DNA of 64,000 nucleotides from CBFDBF01 sp050304615 (GTDB lineage Bacteria; Pseudomonadota; Gammaproteobacteria; Chromatiales; Chromatiaceae). The position numbers were made by a program, and so were the translations under genes. The DNA lies in the NCBI GenBank assembly GCA_050304615.1, contig JBNLDW010000012.1:62001-126000 (forward strand). The letters run 5' to 3'. This document shows, piece after piece, positions 50,500 through 58,749 of the stretch (position 1 is the first letter of the stretch; every line of letters begins with the position of its first letter). The notes below the pieces were generated by a model. The model searched no databases, had not been told where the DNA came from, and saw only the letters and a program-made list of their open reading frames with translations.

Positions 50500-51819
50500 A
50501 TGTCCCCCCCTGATCTATTTGGTGATAGCGACAGCAGTGGAGTACGACCTCTAGCCGACCGGATGCGGCCACAACTGCTGGATGAGTTTAGGGGGCAGGA
50601 GCATCTTATGGGGGAGGGCAAGCCCCTGCGCCGTGCCATTGAATCAGATCGGCTTCACTCCATGATCTTCTGGGGGCCACCAGGGACTGGTAAGACCACC
50701 CTGGCTCGGCTCATTGCACACCACTCTGGCGCCCAGTTTCTAACCCTTTCTGCGGTACTCTCCGGGGTCAAAGAGATACGTGCCGCCGTGGAGCAGGCAA
50801 AGGCTGTAACCAGCCAGCCCTCTATCCTGTTTATCGATGAGGTACACCGTTTTAACAAATCACAGCAGGATGCCTTCCTCCCACATGTTGAGGATGGCAC
50901 CGTGGTGTTTATCGGCGCCACTACCGAGAATCCATCGTTTGAACTGAACAACGCGCTGCTTTCTCGAGCCAAGACCTATCTCTTGCAACGGCTAACTACA
51001 GAGGAACTCTCTCAGATTATCACCCTGGCACTGAATGACAGTGAACGTGGCCTGGGAGCGAGGGGTCTCACCCTGGATGCCGACCTTACCCAACTCCTTG
51101 CCCTGGCGGCAGACGGTGATGCCCGGCGGGCGCTTAATCTACTAGAGATAGCCTCCGATCTAACCGCAGAGGGGGCGATCAGCCGGGCAGCGGTAGAGGA
51201 GGTTGCATCTGGTGGTCTGCGTCGCTTCGACAAAGGGGGAGAGCTGTTCTATGACCAGATATCTGCCCTACACAAGAGTGTGCGTGGAACTGCCCCGGAC
51301 GCCGCCCTCTACTGGCTCTGCCGAATGCTGGATGGTGGTTGTGACCCGCTCTATATAGCCCGTCGTGTGGTGCGTATGGCTTCGGAGGATATCGGTAACG
51401 CCGACCCCCGCGCCCTGGCGATAGCGCTGGATGCGTGGGAGACCCAGGAGCGTCTCGGCTCGCCAGAGGGCGAGCTGGCGATCGCGCAGGCAGTACTCTA
51501 TATGGCCTCTGCTGCCAAGAGTAACGCCGTCTATACCGCATTTAAACTGGCGATGCAGGATGCCAGAGAGTCAGGCACCCAGGAGGTTCCGCTACACCTA
51601 CGCAACGCCCCAACCAAGCTGATGAAGGAGCTGGACTACGGCAAGGGATATCGCTACGCCCATGATGAGCAAGAGGGGTATGCCGCTGGTGAGAGCTATT
51701 TTCCGGAAGAGATGGGGGAACGCAGGTACTACCATCCGGTAGATCGTGGCCTGGAGATAAAGATTGGAGAGAAGCTGAGACATTTGCGCGAACTTGATCG
51801 TAAAGCAGACAACAGCTAA
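50500..51819 (+). CDS. rarA: Replication-associated recombination protein A
   Basis: 439-aa AAA+ ATPase of the clamp-loader type acting at stalled forks. LADRMRPQLLDEFRGQEHL, Walker A GPPGTGKTTLA, Walker B LFIDEVHRFNKSQQDA, and SRAKTYLLQRL. It starts immediately after the lolA stop, part of ftsK-lolA-rarA. Confidence 0.96.
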   Translation: MSPPDLFGDSDSSGVRPLADRMRPQLLDEFRGQEHLMGEGKPLRRAIESDRLHSMIFWGPPGTGKTTLARLIAHHSGAQFLTLSAVLSGVKEIRAAVEQAKAVTSQPSILFIDEVHRFNKSQQDAFLPHVEDGTVVFIGATTENPSFELNNALLSRAKTYLLQRLTTEELSQIITLALNDSERGLGARGLTLDADLTQLLALAADGDARRALNLLEIASDLTAEGAISRAAVEEVASGGLRRFDKGGELFYDQISALHKSVRGTAPDAALYWLCRMLDGGCDPLYIARRVVRMASEDIGNADPRALAIALDAWETQERLGSPEGELAIAQAVLYMASAAKSNAVYTAFKLAMQDARESGTQEVPLHLRNAPTKLMKELDYGKGYRYAHDEQEGYAAGESYFPEEMGERRYYHPVDRGLEIKIGEKLRHLRELDRKADNS

Positions 51820-51950
51820 CAGGCCATCGTAATAATTTGGCTGGAGGTGTAAGATTTAGTGGCAAACATATTAGATGTTTTATCTGTCAGATAGCACTCC
51901 GTATATTATAATAGATAGAGCGGGGCTTATAGAACTATAAGGGGTTACTA

Positions 51951-52757
51951 ATGGTTGGCACCACCAATTTCAGGCAGATTGTTAGCGGCTTTACCATATT
52001 GCTACTGCTGTTTACCCCACTCCCGGCAGCTGCAGCTGAAGACCTCAATGATATAATTAACATTGCTGGTCAACAACGCATGCTGACCCAGCGGATGCTC
52101 AGGGACTACGCACTTGTTGGTATGCGAGTGGAGTTCAGAGACCCACAAGATGATCTGAATAACTCGATAGTGCGCTTTAACAGCAACTTGTTGATCCTGC
52201 GTGCACTTACCATTAGCAATGAGATAAGTGCGGCCTTTAATAAGGTGAATGATCTATGGCTGCCAATCAAGGCGCAGCTTGAAAACCCTCCTAGTATAAC
52301 CAAGGCATCCGACCTGCATACCAAGACAGAAGAGTTACTCAAAGCCAGCGAACAGGCCGTTCTTTTGCTGGTTAAACATAGTGGCAAAGAGCAGGGCAAA
52401 CTGGTCGATATATCTGGACGACAGCGCATGCTCTCACAGCGCATGGCCAGCCTCTACATGCTTAAGGCGTGGGGGCTCAACGATTTGGACTACAGCGCCG
52501 CATTCAACCAGGCTGTAGATGAATTTGAAAAGGCCCATACGCTACTGGAGGCGACCAGCATGAACAGCGCGGAGATAAAAAGCCAGTTGGCAGAAGCTAG
52601 CAAGAGCTTTTACTGGTTCAAATTTTCAGCGCTAAAAGAGACGGACAAGCCAATCACCGCACTAATCCAGCGCGCCTCAGATAAGCTGCTAAAGCAGATG
52701 GATGATATTACCGATCTCTACGCCAAGAGTGGCGCTGAAAAGAGCGACGGTAAGTAG
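51951..52757 (+). CDS. Periplasmic protein with two PilJ-type sensor repeats
   Basis: 268 aa with a signal peptide (about 1-29, ends AAA). Two helical modules of the type IV pili methyl-accepting transducer N-terminal family are visible: INIAGQQRMLTQRMLRDYAL (about 40) and VDISGRQRMLSQRMASLYML (about 157). This family usually forms the sensor part of chemoreceptors and NarX-like kinases; here it stands alone with no membrane or output domain, so it may bind a small ligand for another receptor. Role unknown. Confidence 0.82.
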   Translation: MVGTTNFRQIVSGFTILLLLFTPLPAAAAEDLNDIINIAGQQRMLTQRMLRDYALVGMRVEFRDPQDDLNNSIVRFNSNLLILRALTISNEISAAFNKVNDLWLPIKAQLENPPSITKASDLHTKTEELLKASEQAVLLLVKHSGKEQGKLVDISGRQRMLSQRMASLYMLKAWGLNDLDYSAAFNQAVDEFEKAHTLLEATSMNSAEIKSQLAEASKSFYWFKFSALKETDKPITALIQRASDKLLKQMDDITDLYAKSGAEKSDGK

Positions 52758-52857
52758 ACAGACATTCCGCTTCGTTAGTAACGGTCGTACTACTCTTTAA
52801 GTGGGTGTAAAATACCGCCTTTATTTATGTTCTCCTTAGCTGGATAGCGGAGTCACT

Positions 52858-53232
52858 GTGTTACAAACCATTGCTATTGCTATTGGCGGTGCCGCCGGGG
52901 CGTTATTACGCTTCTGGGTATCCAGTAGTATCCATGCCGTAGTGGACAGAGACTTTCCCTATGGGACCCTGGCGGTCAACGTAATAGGGTCGTTGTTGAT
53001 GGGTCTCCTATATGTGCTCTTTATGGATCGTATGACCGTTGGACCAGAGGTACGGGCAGCCGTTCTTATAGGGCTTTTGGGGGCATTTACCACCTTCTCT
53101 ACCTTTTCCATAGAGACGCTGAATCTGCTGGAAAACGCGGACTATCTGAAGGCAGGGATGAATGTAATGATAAGTGTTGTCGCCTGTATTATGGCGGTAT
53201 GGGTGGGGGTTGTGGTCGGGAGAGAGATATGA
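52858..53232 (+). CDS. crcB: Fluoride efflux channel FluC/CrcB
   Basis: 124 aa, four transmembrane helices, GTG start. GGAAGALLRFWVS, VNVIGSLLMG (the polar Asn track) and GAFTTFSTFSIET (Phe box) are diagnostic. Two antiparallel subunits form a double-barrelled F- channel. The next gene overlaps by 4 bp. No fluoride riboswitch pattern was seen upstream. Confidence 0.95.
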   Translation: MLQTIAIAIGGAAGALLRFWVSSSIHAVVDRDFPYGTLAVNVIGSLLMGLLYVLFMDRMTVGPEVRAAVLIGLLGAFTTFSTFSIETLNLLENADYLKAGMNVMISVVACIMAVWVGVVVGREI

Positions 53233-53540
53233 ATACTTCGAATGTGACAGTGGTGCGTGTCTATCTTACTGAGGGGCAACACCTGTTTCAAACATTGATG
53301 CAGATATTGCATGATGAGGAGAAGGTACGTGGAGTAACGGCGTTTCGTGGTATTGCCGGATTTGGCCAATCAGGTGAACTGCACTCGGCTACTCTGTTGG
53401 ATGTCTCTCTCAATATGCCGTTGGTGTTAGAGTTTTTTGATGAGCCAGCAAAAGTAGAGCATGTGCTGGAGCGTATTAATCCGCTGGTAAGCCCTGGCCA
53501 CATACTTAGCTGGCCTGCAACTACCAACCTGAGTGCCTAA
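53229..53540 (+). CDS. DUF190 protein, CrcB partner
   Basis: 103 aa from ATG 53229, coupled to crcB by ATGA. The DUF190 family has a ferredoxin-like PII-type fold (VRVYLTEGQHLFQTLM, GVTAFRGIAGFGQSGELHS, LPLV-like ending). It is frequently paired with CrcB and may bind a nucleotide or regulate the channel; this is not proven. Confidence 0.87.
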   Translation: MNTSNVTVVRVYLTEGQHLFQTLMQILHDEEKVRGVTAFRGIAGFGQSGELHSATLLDVSLNMPLVLEFFDEPAKVEHVLERINPLVSPGHILSWPATTNLSA

Positions 53541-53543
53541 ATT

Positions 53544-54821
53544 ATGCTTGATCCCCGTCTACTAAGAAACGAACTGGATGTTACTGCCGAGCAACTTGCG
53601 CGGCGTGGATTCAAACTAGACAAGCAGAGAATCTCAGGGCTGGAGGCACGGCGTAAAGAGCTGCAGATCTCCGCTCAGGTGCTGCAGAACGAACGAAATA
53701 CGCGTTCCAAGACCATTGGCCACGCGAAGACGGCTGGAGAGGATATCAAGCCGCTGCTGGAAGAGGTGTCTAACCTAGGCGATAAGCTGGAGGACGCACA
53801 GAACGAGTTGACCAGCATACAGCAGGAGCTCCGGGAGATTGCCCTGGGTATACCAAACATCCCAGCTGAGGATGTACCAGAGGGCATAGATGAAGGGGAT
53901 AATCGGGAGGAGCGGAGGTGGGGTGAACCAACTCGGTTCGATTTTGAGCCGAAGGATCACGTAGATCTGGGTGCCGCGCTTGGAATGATGGATTTTGCGG
54001 CGGCTGCCAAGATTACCGGCACTCGTTTTGTCACTCTGCAGGGGCCGCTGGCACGGCTACAGCGAGCGCTGAGCCAGTTTATGCTTAACACTCATACTAA
54101 AGAGCACGGCTACCGGGAGAGCTATCTTCCCTTTATGGTAAATGCAGATAGCCTCCGTGGCACCGGGCAACTACCAAAGTTTGAGGATGACCTGTTTAAG
54201 CTGTCGGGTGAATCCGGCTACTATCTGATACCTACCGCTGAGGTTCCGCTGACCAACCTGATGCGGGGCGAGATTATTGAAGATAGTGATATGCCACAGC
54301 TTTGGGTGGCTCAGACCCCATGTTTTCGCAGCGAGGCCGGCTCCCACGGTAAAGACACCAGGGGTATGATTAGGCAGCATCAGTTTGAGAAGGTAGAGAT
54401 GGTCCAGGCAGTTCGTCCCGCTGAATCCAGTGCTGCGCTGGAGCAGCTGACCGGCCATGCCGAGGCGATTCTACAGAAGCTGGAATTGCCCTATCGGGTT
54501 GTGACTCTGTGCACCGGGGATCTCGGTTTCTCTGCCACCAAAACCTACGACCTGGAGGTGTGGCTACCGGCCCAGGACACCTACCGGGAGATCTCTTCCT
54601 GCAGTAACTTCGGGGATTTTCAGGCGCGCCGCCTGCAGGCCCGTTGGCGCAACCCGGAGACCGGCAAGCCTGAACTGGTGCACACATTGAACGGCTCCGG
54701 ACTGGCGGTAGGTCGCACCCTGGTGGCGCTGATGGAGAACTACCAGCAGGCGGACGGCAGTATCCGGATACCGCAGGTGCTACAGCACTACATGGGCGGA
54801 ATGGAAGTGATCACCCCCTGA
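53544..54821 (+). CDS. serS: Seryl-tRNA synthetase
   Basis: 425-aa class II synthetase. N-terminal coiled-coil arm (about 25-105) that binds the long variable arm of tRNA-Ser, motif 2 around CFRSEAGSHGKDTRGMIRQHQFEKVE and motif 3 GSGLAVGRTLVALMENYQ. Starts 3 bp after the DUF190 gene. A tRNA-Ser(UGA) gene lies 1.3 kb downstream. Confidence 0.97.
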   Translation: MLDPRLLRNELDVTAEQLARRGFKLDKQRISGLEARRKELQISAQVLQNERNTRSKTIGHAKTAGEDIKPLLEEVSNLGDKLEDAQNELTSIQQELREIALGIPNIPAEDVPEGIDEGDNREERRWGEPTRFDFEPKDHVDLGAALGMMDFAAAAKITGTRFVTLQGPLARLQRALSQFMLNTHTKEHGYRESYLPFMVNADSLRGTGQLPKFEDDLFKLSGESGYYLIPTAEVPLTNLMRGEIIEDSDMPQLWVAQTPCFRSEAGSHGKDTRGMIRQHQFEKVEMVQAVRPAESSAALEQLTGHAEAILQKLELPYRVVTLCTGDLGFSATKTYDLEVWLPAQDTYREISSCSNFGDFQARRLQARWRNPETGKPELVHTLNGSGLAVGRTLVALMENYQQADGSIRIPQVLQHYMGGMEVITP

Positions 54822-54915
54822 TTTAGGTTGCACATCCCGGCTCGGTATTAAACGCAGAGAATGCAGAGGCACTGAGTCGCACAGGACTTTAGGGACCTCT
54901 TATTCATTATCATTT

Positions 54916-54985
54916 CGTCATCCCGGCGCATACCGGGATCCAGACAAACCAAGTACGTAGATTCCGGCATTCGCCGGAATGACGG
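54916..54985. repeat. Intergenic palindromic repeat pair (CGTCATCCCGGCG type)
   Basis: CGTCATCCCGGCGCATACCGGGAT and, 20 bases later, ATTCCGGCATTCGCCGGAATGACGG form two hairpins whose outer ends (CGTCAT/ATGACG) are also inverted. This is a widespread proteobacterial interspersed repeat form. It lies between serS and the convergent small membrane protein gene and may act as a bidirectional transcription end. Confidence 0.75.
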
Positions 54986-54999
54986 ATTATAAAATGGAT

Positions 55000-55185
55000 C
55001 TACTGACGCACCATCGCTATCAACAGCACGACGAATCCCGCAACTCCAAGAATTAACATGGCCACGTTCTGCCAGCCACCAGCGGGGGCCTTCGGGCTGT
55101 TGGTCAACATATGTTTGGCATGTGGCAGAAGCGCTACGATCATGGCTCCTAGAAGCAGCGCGTACCCGATTTTCATCCAATCCAT
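55000..55185 (-). CDS. Small two-helix membrane protein
   Basis: 61 aa from ATG 55185, 8 bases after GGTGG. Two transmembrane helices (about 4-22 and 40-58) are joined by a loop with HAKHMLTNSPKAPAGGWQN. Similar short proteins occur widely in gammaproteobacteria but I know no function. It begins just past the terminator of the neighbouring gene. Confidence 0.62.
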   Translation of the reverse strand: MDWMKIGYALLLGAMIVALLPHAKHMLTNSPKAPAGGWQNVAMLILGVAGFVVLLIAMVRQ

Positions 55186-55198
55186 AAGAGAATCCACC

Positions 55199-55235
55199 AA
55201 AAAAAGGAAAGCCCCGGTATATGATCGGGGCTTTC
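55199..55235 (-). terminator. Rho-independent terminator after the BAX-inhibitor-like gene
   Basis: GAAAGCCCCG and CGGGGCTTTC form a 10-bp stem with a 9-base loop; in the minus direction CCTTTTTT follows. It lies 36 bp past the stop at 55271 and just before the start of the small membrane protein gene. Confidence 0.88.
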
Positions 55236-55270
55236 GTTGTTAAATCACCAGATTAAGAACAAGTTGAGTA

Positions 55271-55942
55271 TTAATCATCCCCTGCAAATGCAGCAAGAAG
55301 GTTTAGCAGGTGTATGAAGATATTAAAAATACTCAGGTACAGACCGACTGTCATCAGAAGATAGTTGGCCTGTCCGTCATGGATCATGCGGCTGGTGTCA
55401 TACAGGATAAACCCGCTCATGATCATGATGACTACTGCTGAAATCACCAGGGAGAGGGCAGGGATCGCCAAGAATATGTTCGCAACGATGGCAATCAGGG
55501 CCACCACCATGCCGGCAAACAGGAATCCGCCCATAAAGCTAAAGTCTTTACGGGTGGCCAGGGTGTAACCTGAGAGGGCCAGGAAAATGATCCCAGTGCC
55601 ACCGAGGGCGGTACCTACAATCTGAGCTCCGTTGGCTAAGGCAAGATAGGCATTGAGTACCGGACCCAGGCCAAACCCAAGAAGGCCAGTAATACCGAAA
55701 ACAACCCACAGACCGGTTGTGGAATTGGCGGTTCTGGGAAGCACCAGCCATATCAGCAGGAGAGCACCGCCAAGACTGAGCAGATTGGTCATGGGCGGCA
55801 TTTGCATTACTGTGGAAACAGCTGCCATAAGAGCGCTAAATAGCAGGGTTGCCGACAGCAGCATATAGGTGTTTTTGATGACTTTGTTTGTTGCCAGGAC
55901 CTGTTCCTGGGGTCGAACGACTGCAGTATCAAAATGGTTCAT
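55271..55942 (-). CDS. BAX-inhibitor-1 family membrane protein (YccA/YbhL-like)
   Basis: 223 aa from ATG 55942, preceded by AGGAG. Seven hydrophobic segments fill residues 27-220. Typical parts are NKVIKNTYMLLSATLLFSA, the GTALGGTGIIF helix, and DTSRMIHDGQ near the C-terminus with the conserved Asp of the pH-sensing pair. E. coli YccA modulates FtsH. A terminator follows. Confidence 0.9.
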   Translation of the reverse strand: MNHFDTAVVRPQEQVLATNKVIKNTYMLLSATLLFSALMAAVSTVMQMPPMTNLLSLGGALLLIWLVLPRTANSTTGLWVVFGITGLLGFGLGPVLNAYLALANGAQIVGTALGGTGIIFLALSGYTLATRKDFSFMGGFLFAGMVVALIAIVANIFLAIPALSLVISAVVIMIMSGFILYDTSRMIHDGQANYLLMTVGLYLSIFNIFIHLLNLLAAFAGDD

Positions 55943-56106
55943 GGTTAGACATCTCCTGGGTTTAATCTGTACAGCCATAAGACTGTGCCATCATATGTTG
56001 GTTCCACACAATACCATATTGGGGGTAGGCGTAGTAAATTCAACCTTGCGACTGGGGTGGCACAGGAGAGCCTAAATCGGGTATCCTTCGCAACCTGAAT
56101 ATATTT

Positions 56107-56196
56107 GGAGGGCTGGCAGAGCGGTTGAATGCACTGGTCTTGAAAACCAGCAGGGGTTCACGCCCCTCGTGAGTTCGAATCTCACGCCCTCCGCCA
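56107..56196 (+). tRNA. tRNA-Ser(UGA)
   Basis: 90 nt including an encoded CCA. Acceptor GGAGGGC pairs with GCCCTCC; anticodon stem CTGGT/ACCAG with loop CTTGAAA puts TGA at 56141-56143; a long variable arm (CAGGGGTTCACGCCCCTC) and T-arm GTGAG-TTCGAAT-CTCAC are typical of serine tRNAs. Confidence 0.97.
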
Positions 56197-56233
56197 AATT
56201 AAAAAGGCCCCGCTTGTCGGGGCCTTTTTAATT
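56197..56233 (+). terminator. Terminator after tRNA-Ser, probably bidirectional
   Basis: AATTAAAAAGGCCCCG and CGGGGCCTTTTTAATT form a 16-bp stem around CTTGT, directly after the tRNA CCA. T-runs exist on both strands. Confidence 0.93.
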
Positions 56234-56295
56234 TGTGGGTGGGTTGTGTTATGAGGGCTCATCAGTTTGATTAAAATGGCAGGAAGCCATTTTTA

Positions 56296-56311
56296 CCGCG
56301 CGTTAGCGCGG
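56296..56311. repeat. Hairpin CCGCGC-GTTA-GCGCGG
   Basis: Perfect 6-bp stem with a four-base loop, 10 bp before a larger palindrome (56321). Part of the palindrome-rich tail behind tRNA-Ser. Confidence 0.55.
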
Positions 56312-56320
56312 CCCGCAGGG

Positions 56321-56342
56321 CGAGGCACAGGGATGTGCCTCG
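56321..56342. repeat. Palindrome with AGGGAT loop, copy 1
   Basis: CGAGGCAC-AGGGAT-GTGCCTCG: perfect 8-bp stem. The loop and adjoining base pairs (ACAGGGATGT-like core) recur at 56601-56620 with a different but still complementary stem. Confidence 0.7.
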
Positions 56343-56344
56343 TA

Positions 56345-56398
56345 AATCTCACGTCCTCCGCCAAAAACGAAAAGACCCCGCTTGTCGGGGCCTTTTTG
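56345..56398 (+). repeat. Degenerate copy of tRNA-Ser 3' end plus terminator
   Basis: AATCTCACGTCCTCCGCCA (56345-56363) matches the tRNA-Ser 3' end 56178-56196 at 18 of 19 bases, and the following hairpin (ACCCCG-CTTGT-CGGGGC with T5, 56371-56397) copies the tRNA terminator including its CTTGT loop. The rest of the tRNA is missing. Confidence 0.8.
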
Positions 56399-56524
56399 TT
56401 TTTTAGATGGTTAGATTCGAACGAACGAAATCAAAACAGTTGAGTTCGACAAGCGGCGAAGCCGCGCAGAACTTCGAAGCGCAGCGGAGACGGCCCCGAA
56501 GGGGTGAGGGCCGAAGGACCGAAT

Positions 56525-56539
56525 AATCTCACGCCTTCT
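56525..56539 (+). repeat. Third, shorter tRNA-Ser 3'-end copy
   Basis: AATCTCACGCCTTCT matches the tRNA T-arm/acceptor sequence with one change over 15 bases, then diverges; no terminator copy follows. Confidence 0.5.
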
Positions 56540-56600
56540 AGAGTGGAGAGGCCCAGTTAGGGGGGGCTCTTCCACATAATACCCTCCCCATTGGTGGGGA

Positions 56601-56620
56601 CGCCTACAGGGATGTAGGCG
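56601..56620. repeat. Palindrome with AGGGAT loop, copy 2
   Basis: CGCCTAC-AGGGAT-GTAGGCG: perfect 7-bp stem with the same loop as copy 1. Stem bases differ between copies while pairing is kept, pointing to selection or to a mobile palindrome family. Confidence 0.7.
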
Positions 56621-56681
56621 CTAGGGTAACGCAGGAGCAGTTACCGAGGGTTAGGGTGGAGAGAGAATATTGGATCAACAC

Positions 56682-58733
56682 TCAAACAGTATCAAACCGC
56701 TTAAAGACGGTACTAAACTGCCCCCGGCCCTGTGTCATGCTGCGCAGTTCGGTGGTATATCCAAGCAGCTTGTCCAGCGCTACTTCACAGCTGATGGTAG
56801 AGCTGTTGCGCCAGGTCTCGGTTCCGAGAATGACGCCATGGCGGCTCTGTAAGTCACCCAATACCGTGCCCAAATTTTCCTCAGGAACCACTATTTCCGC
56901 TGACATAATGGGGTGGAGGAGGGATGGACCAGCATCCCTTATAGCCTGCCTGGTTGCCTTAGCGCTGGCTGCCCGCAGGGCATCTGCCGTTGATGCGCGA
57001 CCAAACAGCTCTACCCGGTCGATTCTTACCGTCAGATCGTCCAGCGGGGCGCCCTCCAGGGGACCACTGGTCAAGACCATTTGGATGCCCTCCTCAATTC
57101 CCTGTTGCTGGATAGGAGTCAGTGCATGTCCCTCAGGTGTAATCTCCGGCTCAATCTCAATTTTTATACCTGACTCACGCTCGTTGGCATAGACGGTGAC
57201 ATCCACTCCAGCCTTCATCTCCGCTATTTTTCCATCCAGATCAGGTGGCGGTTGGAACAGGACGCTGGCCGAAGCCTGGCCGGTTATACTCTCGCGTATA
57301 GCTACGGCCGGTCGGCCACTGCGTATCTGCAGATTAAACTCCCGCTCTAGCCGTTCCAGTACGATCTGCAGATGGAGTTCACCCATACCGCTCAGAAGCG
57401 TCTGACCAGTTTCCTGATCCTCTCTTAGTTGCAGGGTAGGATCTTCTTGCTGGAGCTTGTCCAGTACCTCTAGAAACTTCTCTTCATCCTCCCCAGAGGC
57501 CGGCTCAACCGCGAGGCTTATTACTGGATCGTTGCTTTCGATTCGCTCCAGTGCCAGTAGATGTCTCGGGTTACAGATGGTATCACCGGTGGTAACGTGG
57601 CGTAGACCGGCTAGTAGTACGATCTGTCCTGCTACTGCCTGTTCAAGTTTGCTTTTGCGGTTGGCATCCAGGTCGAAGATGCGGGCGACGTTTTCCTGTA
57701 GATGTTTACCATCCGGCTGGATGACAGCGATACGTTCACCTGCACGTAGTTGATTGCGGTAGATGCGTGCAAAGACATGGCGGCGTCCATCCCACAGCTG
57801 AACCTTGAAGGCGAGGGCTACCAAAGGGCCGTCATCGGATATGGATACCAACTCTTCACTGCCATCCTCCAACATGGCGCTAGCAGGGGGGCGATCCAGG
57901 GGAGAGGGGAGGAGTCGCGTGATGCCATCCAGCAGCGGCTGCACCCCCAGGTTACGTAGGGCCGAGCCGACAAAACAGGGGTGAATATTGCCCTTTATGG
58001 TAGCCTGGCGTAGGGCCTCCCACAGCGCCCCAACATCCGGCTCTCCGCCCTCAAGCACTAGGTCAGCCAGGGATTCATCCGCCTCGGCTGCGGCCATCAG
58101 CAGCGCCTCACGTAGTGGTGCAACCGATTCCCAGGTAGCATCATCACAGGGCTGTTGCTGCACGATCTCTCCATGTTCACCCTCAAACCTAATCACACTT
58201 TTGTCGATTAAGTGGATTACCGCCTGCTCATCCTCTAATGGCAATGTAATCGGGATTGGTACAGCCCCCAGACGTTTGCGCATACTCTCCATAACGCGCT
58301 CAAGATCGGCACCTGGCCGATCCATCTTGTTGATAAAAAACAGGCATGGGAGGGAGAGTTTATTGCGTTGCAACCACACCTTTTCGGTCTGCGGCTCTAC
58401 ACCACGTACTCCATCAAGAACAATGACGCAACTATCCAGCACCCGCATGGAGCGCTCTACCTCTATGCTGAAATCTACGTGTCCAGGGGTGTCTATGATC
58501 TGGATCTGATGGCCATCCCAGTCGGCACGTGTTACTGCCGAGGTGATGGTGATGCCGTGGTTTTGCTCCTCGGCAAGATAATCCATATGTGCGGCGCCAT
58601 CATGTACCTCTCCAATCTTGTAGGATGCACCGGTGTAGAAGAGGATGCGCTCGGTAAGGGTGGTCTTGCCTGCATCCACATGGGCGGCAATGCCGATATT
58701 ACGAGTGTGTTGCAGATCTATGGATTTAGCCAT
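56682..58733 (-). CDS. Elongation factor G paralogue
   Basis: 683-aa translational GTPase from ATG 58733. G motifs: AHVDAGKTTLTERI, DTPGHVDF, NKMD and GSAL. The switch I region reads HMDYLAEEQNHGITITSA where canonical EF-G has the form MEQERGITITSA, so this is a divergent second EF-G rather than the str-operon gene. Domains II-V follow in full (LLSGMGELHLQIVLERL, YRES-like RESITG, PIMSAEIVVPEENLG). It may act in ribosome recycling or in special conditions. Starts 16 bp after yceF. Confidence 0.88.
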   Translation of the reverse strand: MAKSIDLQHTRNIGIAAHVDAGKTTLTERILFYTGASYKIGEVHDGAAHMDYLAEEQNHGITITSAVTRADWDGHQIQIIDTPGHVDFSIEVERSMRVLDSCVIVLDGVRGVEPQTEKVWLQRNKLSLPCLFFINKMDRPGADLERVMESMRKRLGAVPIPITLPLEDEQAVIHLIDKSVIRFEGEHGEIVQQQPCDDATWESVAPLREALLMAAAEADESLADLVLEGGEPDVGALWEALRQATIKGNIHPCFVGSALRNLGVQPLLDGITRLLPSPLDRPPASAMLEDGSEELVSISDDGPLVALAFKVQLWDGRRHVFARIYRNQLRAGERIAVIQPDGKHLQENVARIFDLDANRKSKLEQAVAGQIVLLAGLRHVTTGDTICNPRHLLALERIESNDPVISLAVEPASGEDEEKFLEVLDKLQQEDPTLQLREDQETGQTLLSGMGELHLQIVLERLEREFNLQIRSGRPAVAIRESITGQASASVLFQPPPDLDGKIAEMKAGVDVTVYANERESGIKIEIEPEITPEGHALTPIQQQGIEEGIQMVLTSGPLEGAPLDDLTVRIDRVELFGRASTADALRAASAKATRQAIRDAGPSLLHPIMSAEIVVPEENLGTVLGDLQSRHGVILGTETWRNSSTISCEVALDKLLGYTTELRSMTQGRGQFSTVFKRFDTV

Positions 58734-58749
58734 CGTTATGAGGGACCAT

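Larger units (their letters stand above)
56234..56681. other. Non-coding region with repeated tRNA-Ser 3' ends and palindromes
   Basis: About 450 bp without a credible gene between tRNA-Ser and the EF-G paralogue. It contains a 19-base tRNA-Ser 3'-end copy with its own terminator copy, a third shorter copy, and three hairpins listed separately. The mixture suggests remnants of tandem tRNA genes or of elements integrated at the tRNA. Confidence 0.7.

Noticed and set aside
52758..52857. Fluoride riboswitch upstream of crcB
   Set aside because: The short gap does not contain the conserved crcB-motif core sequences or its pseudoknot arrangement.
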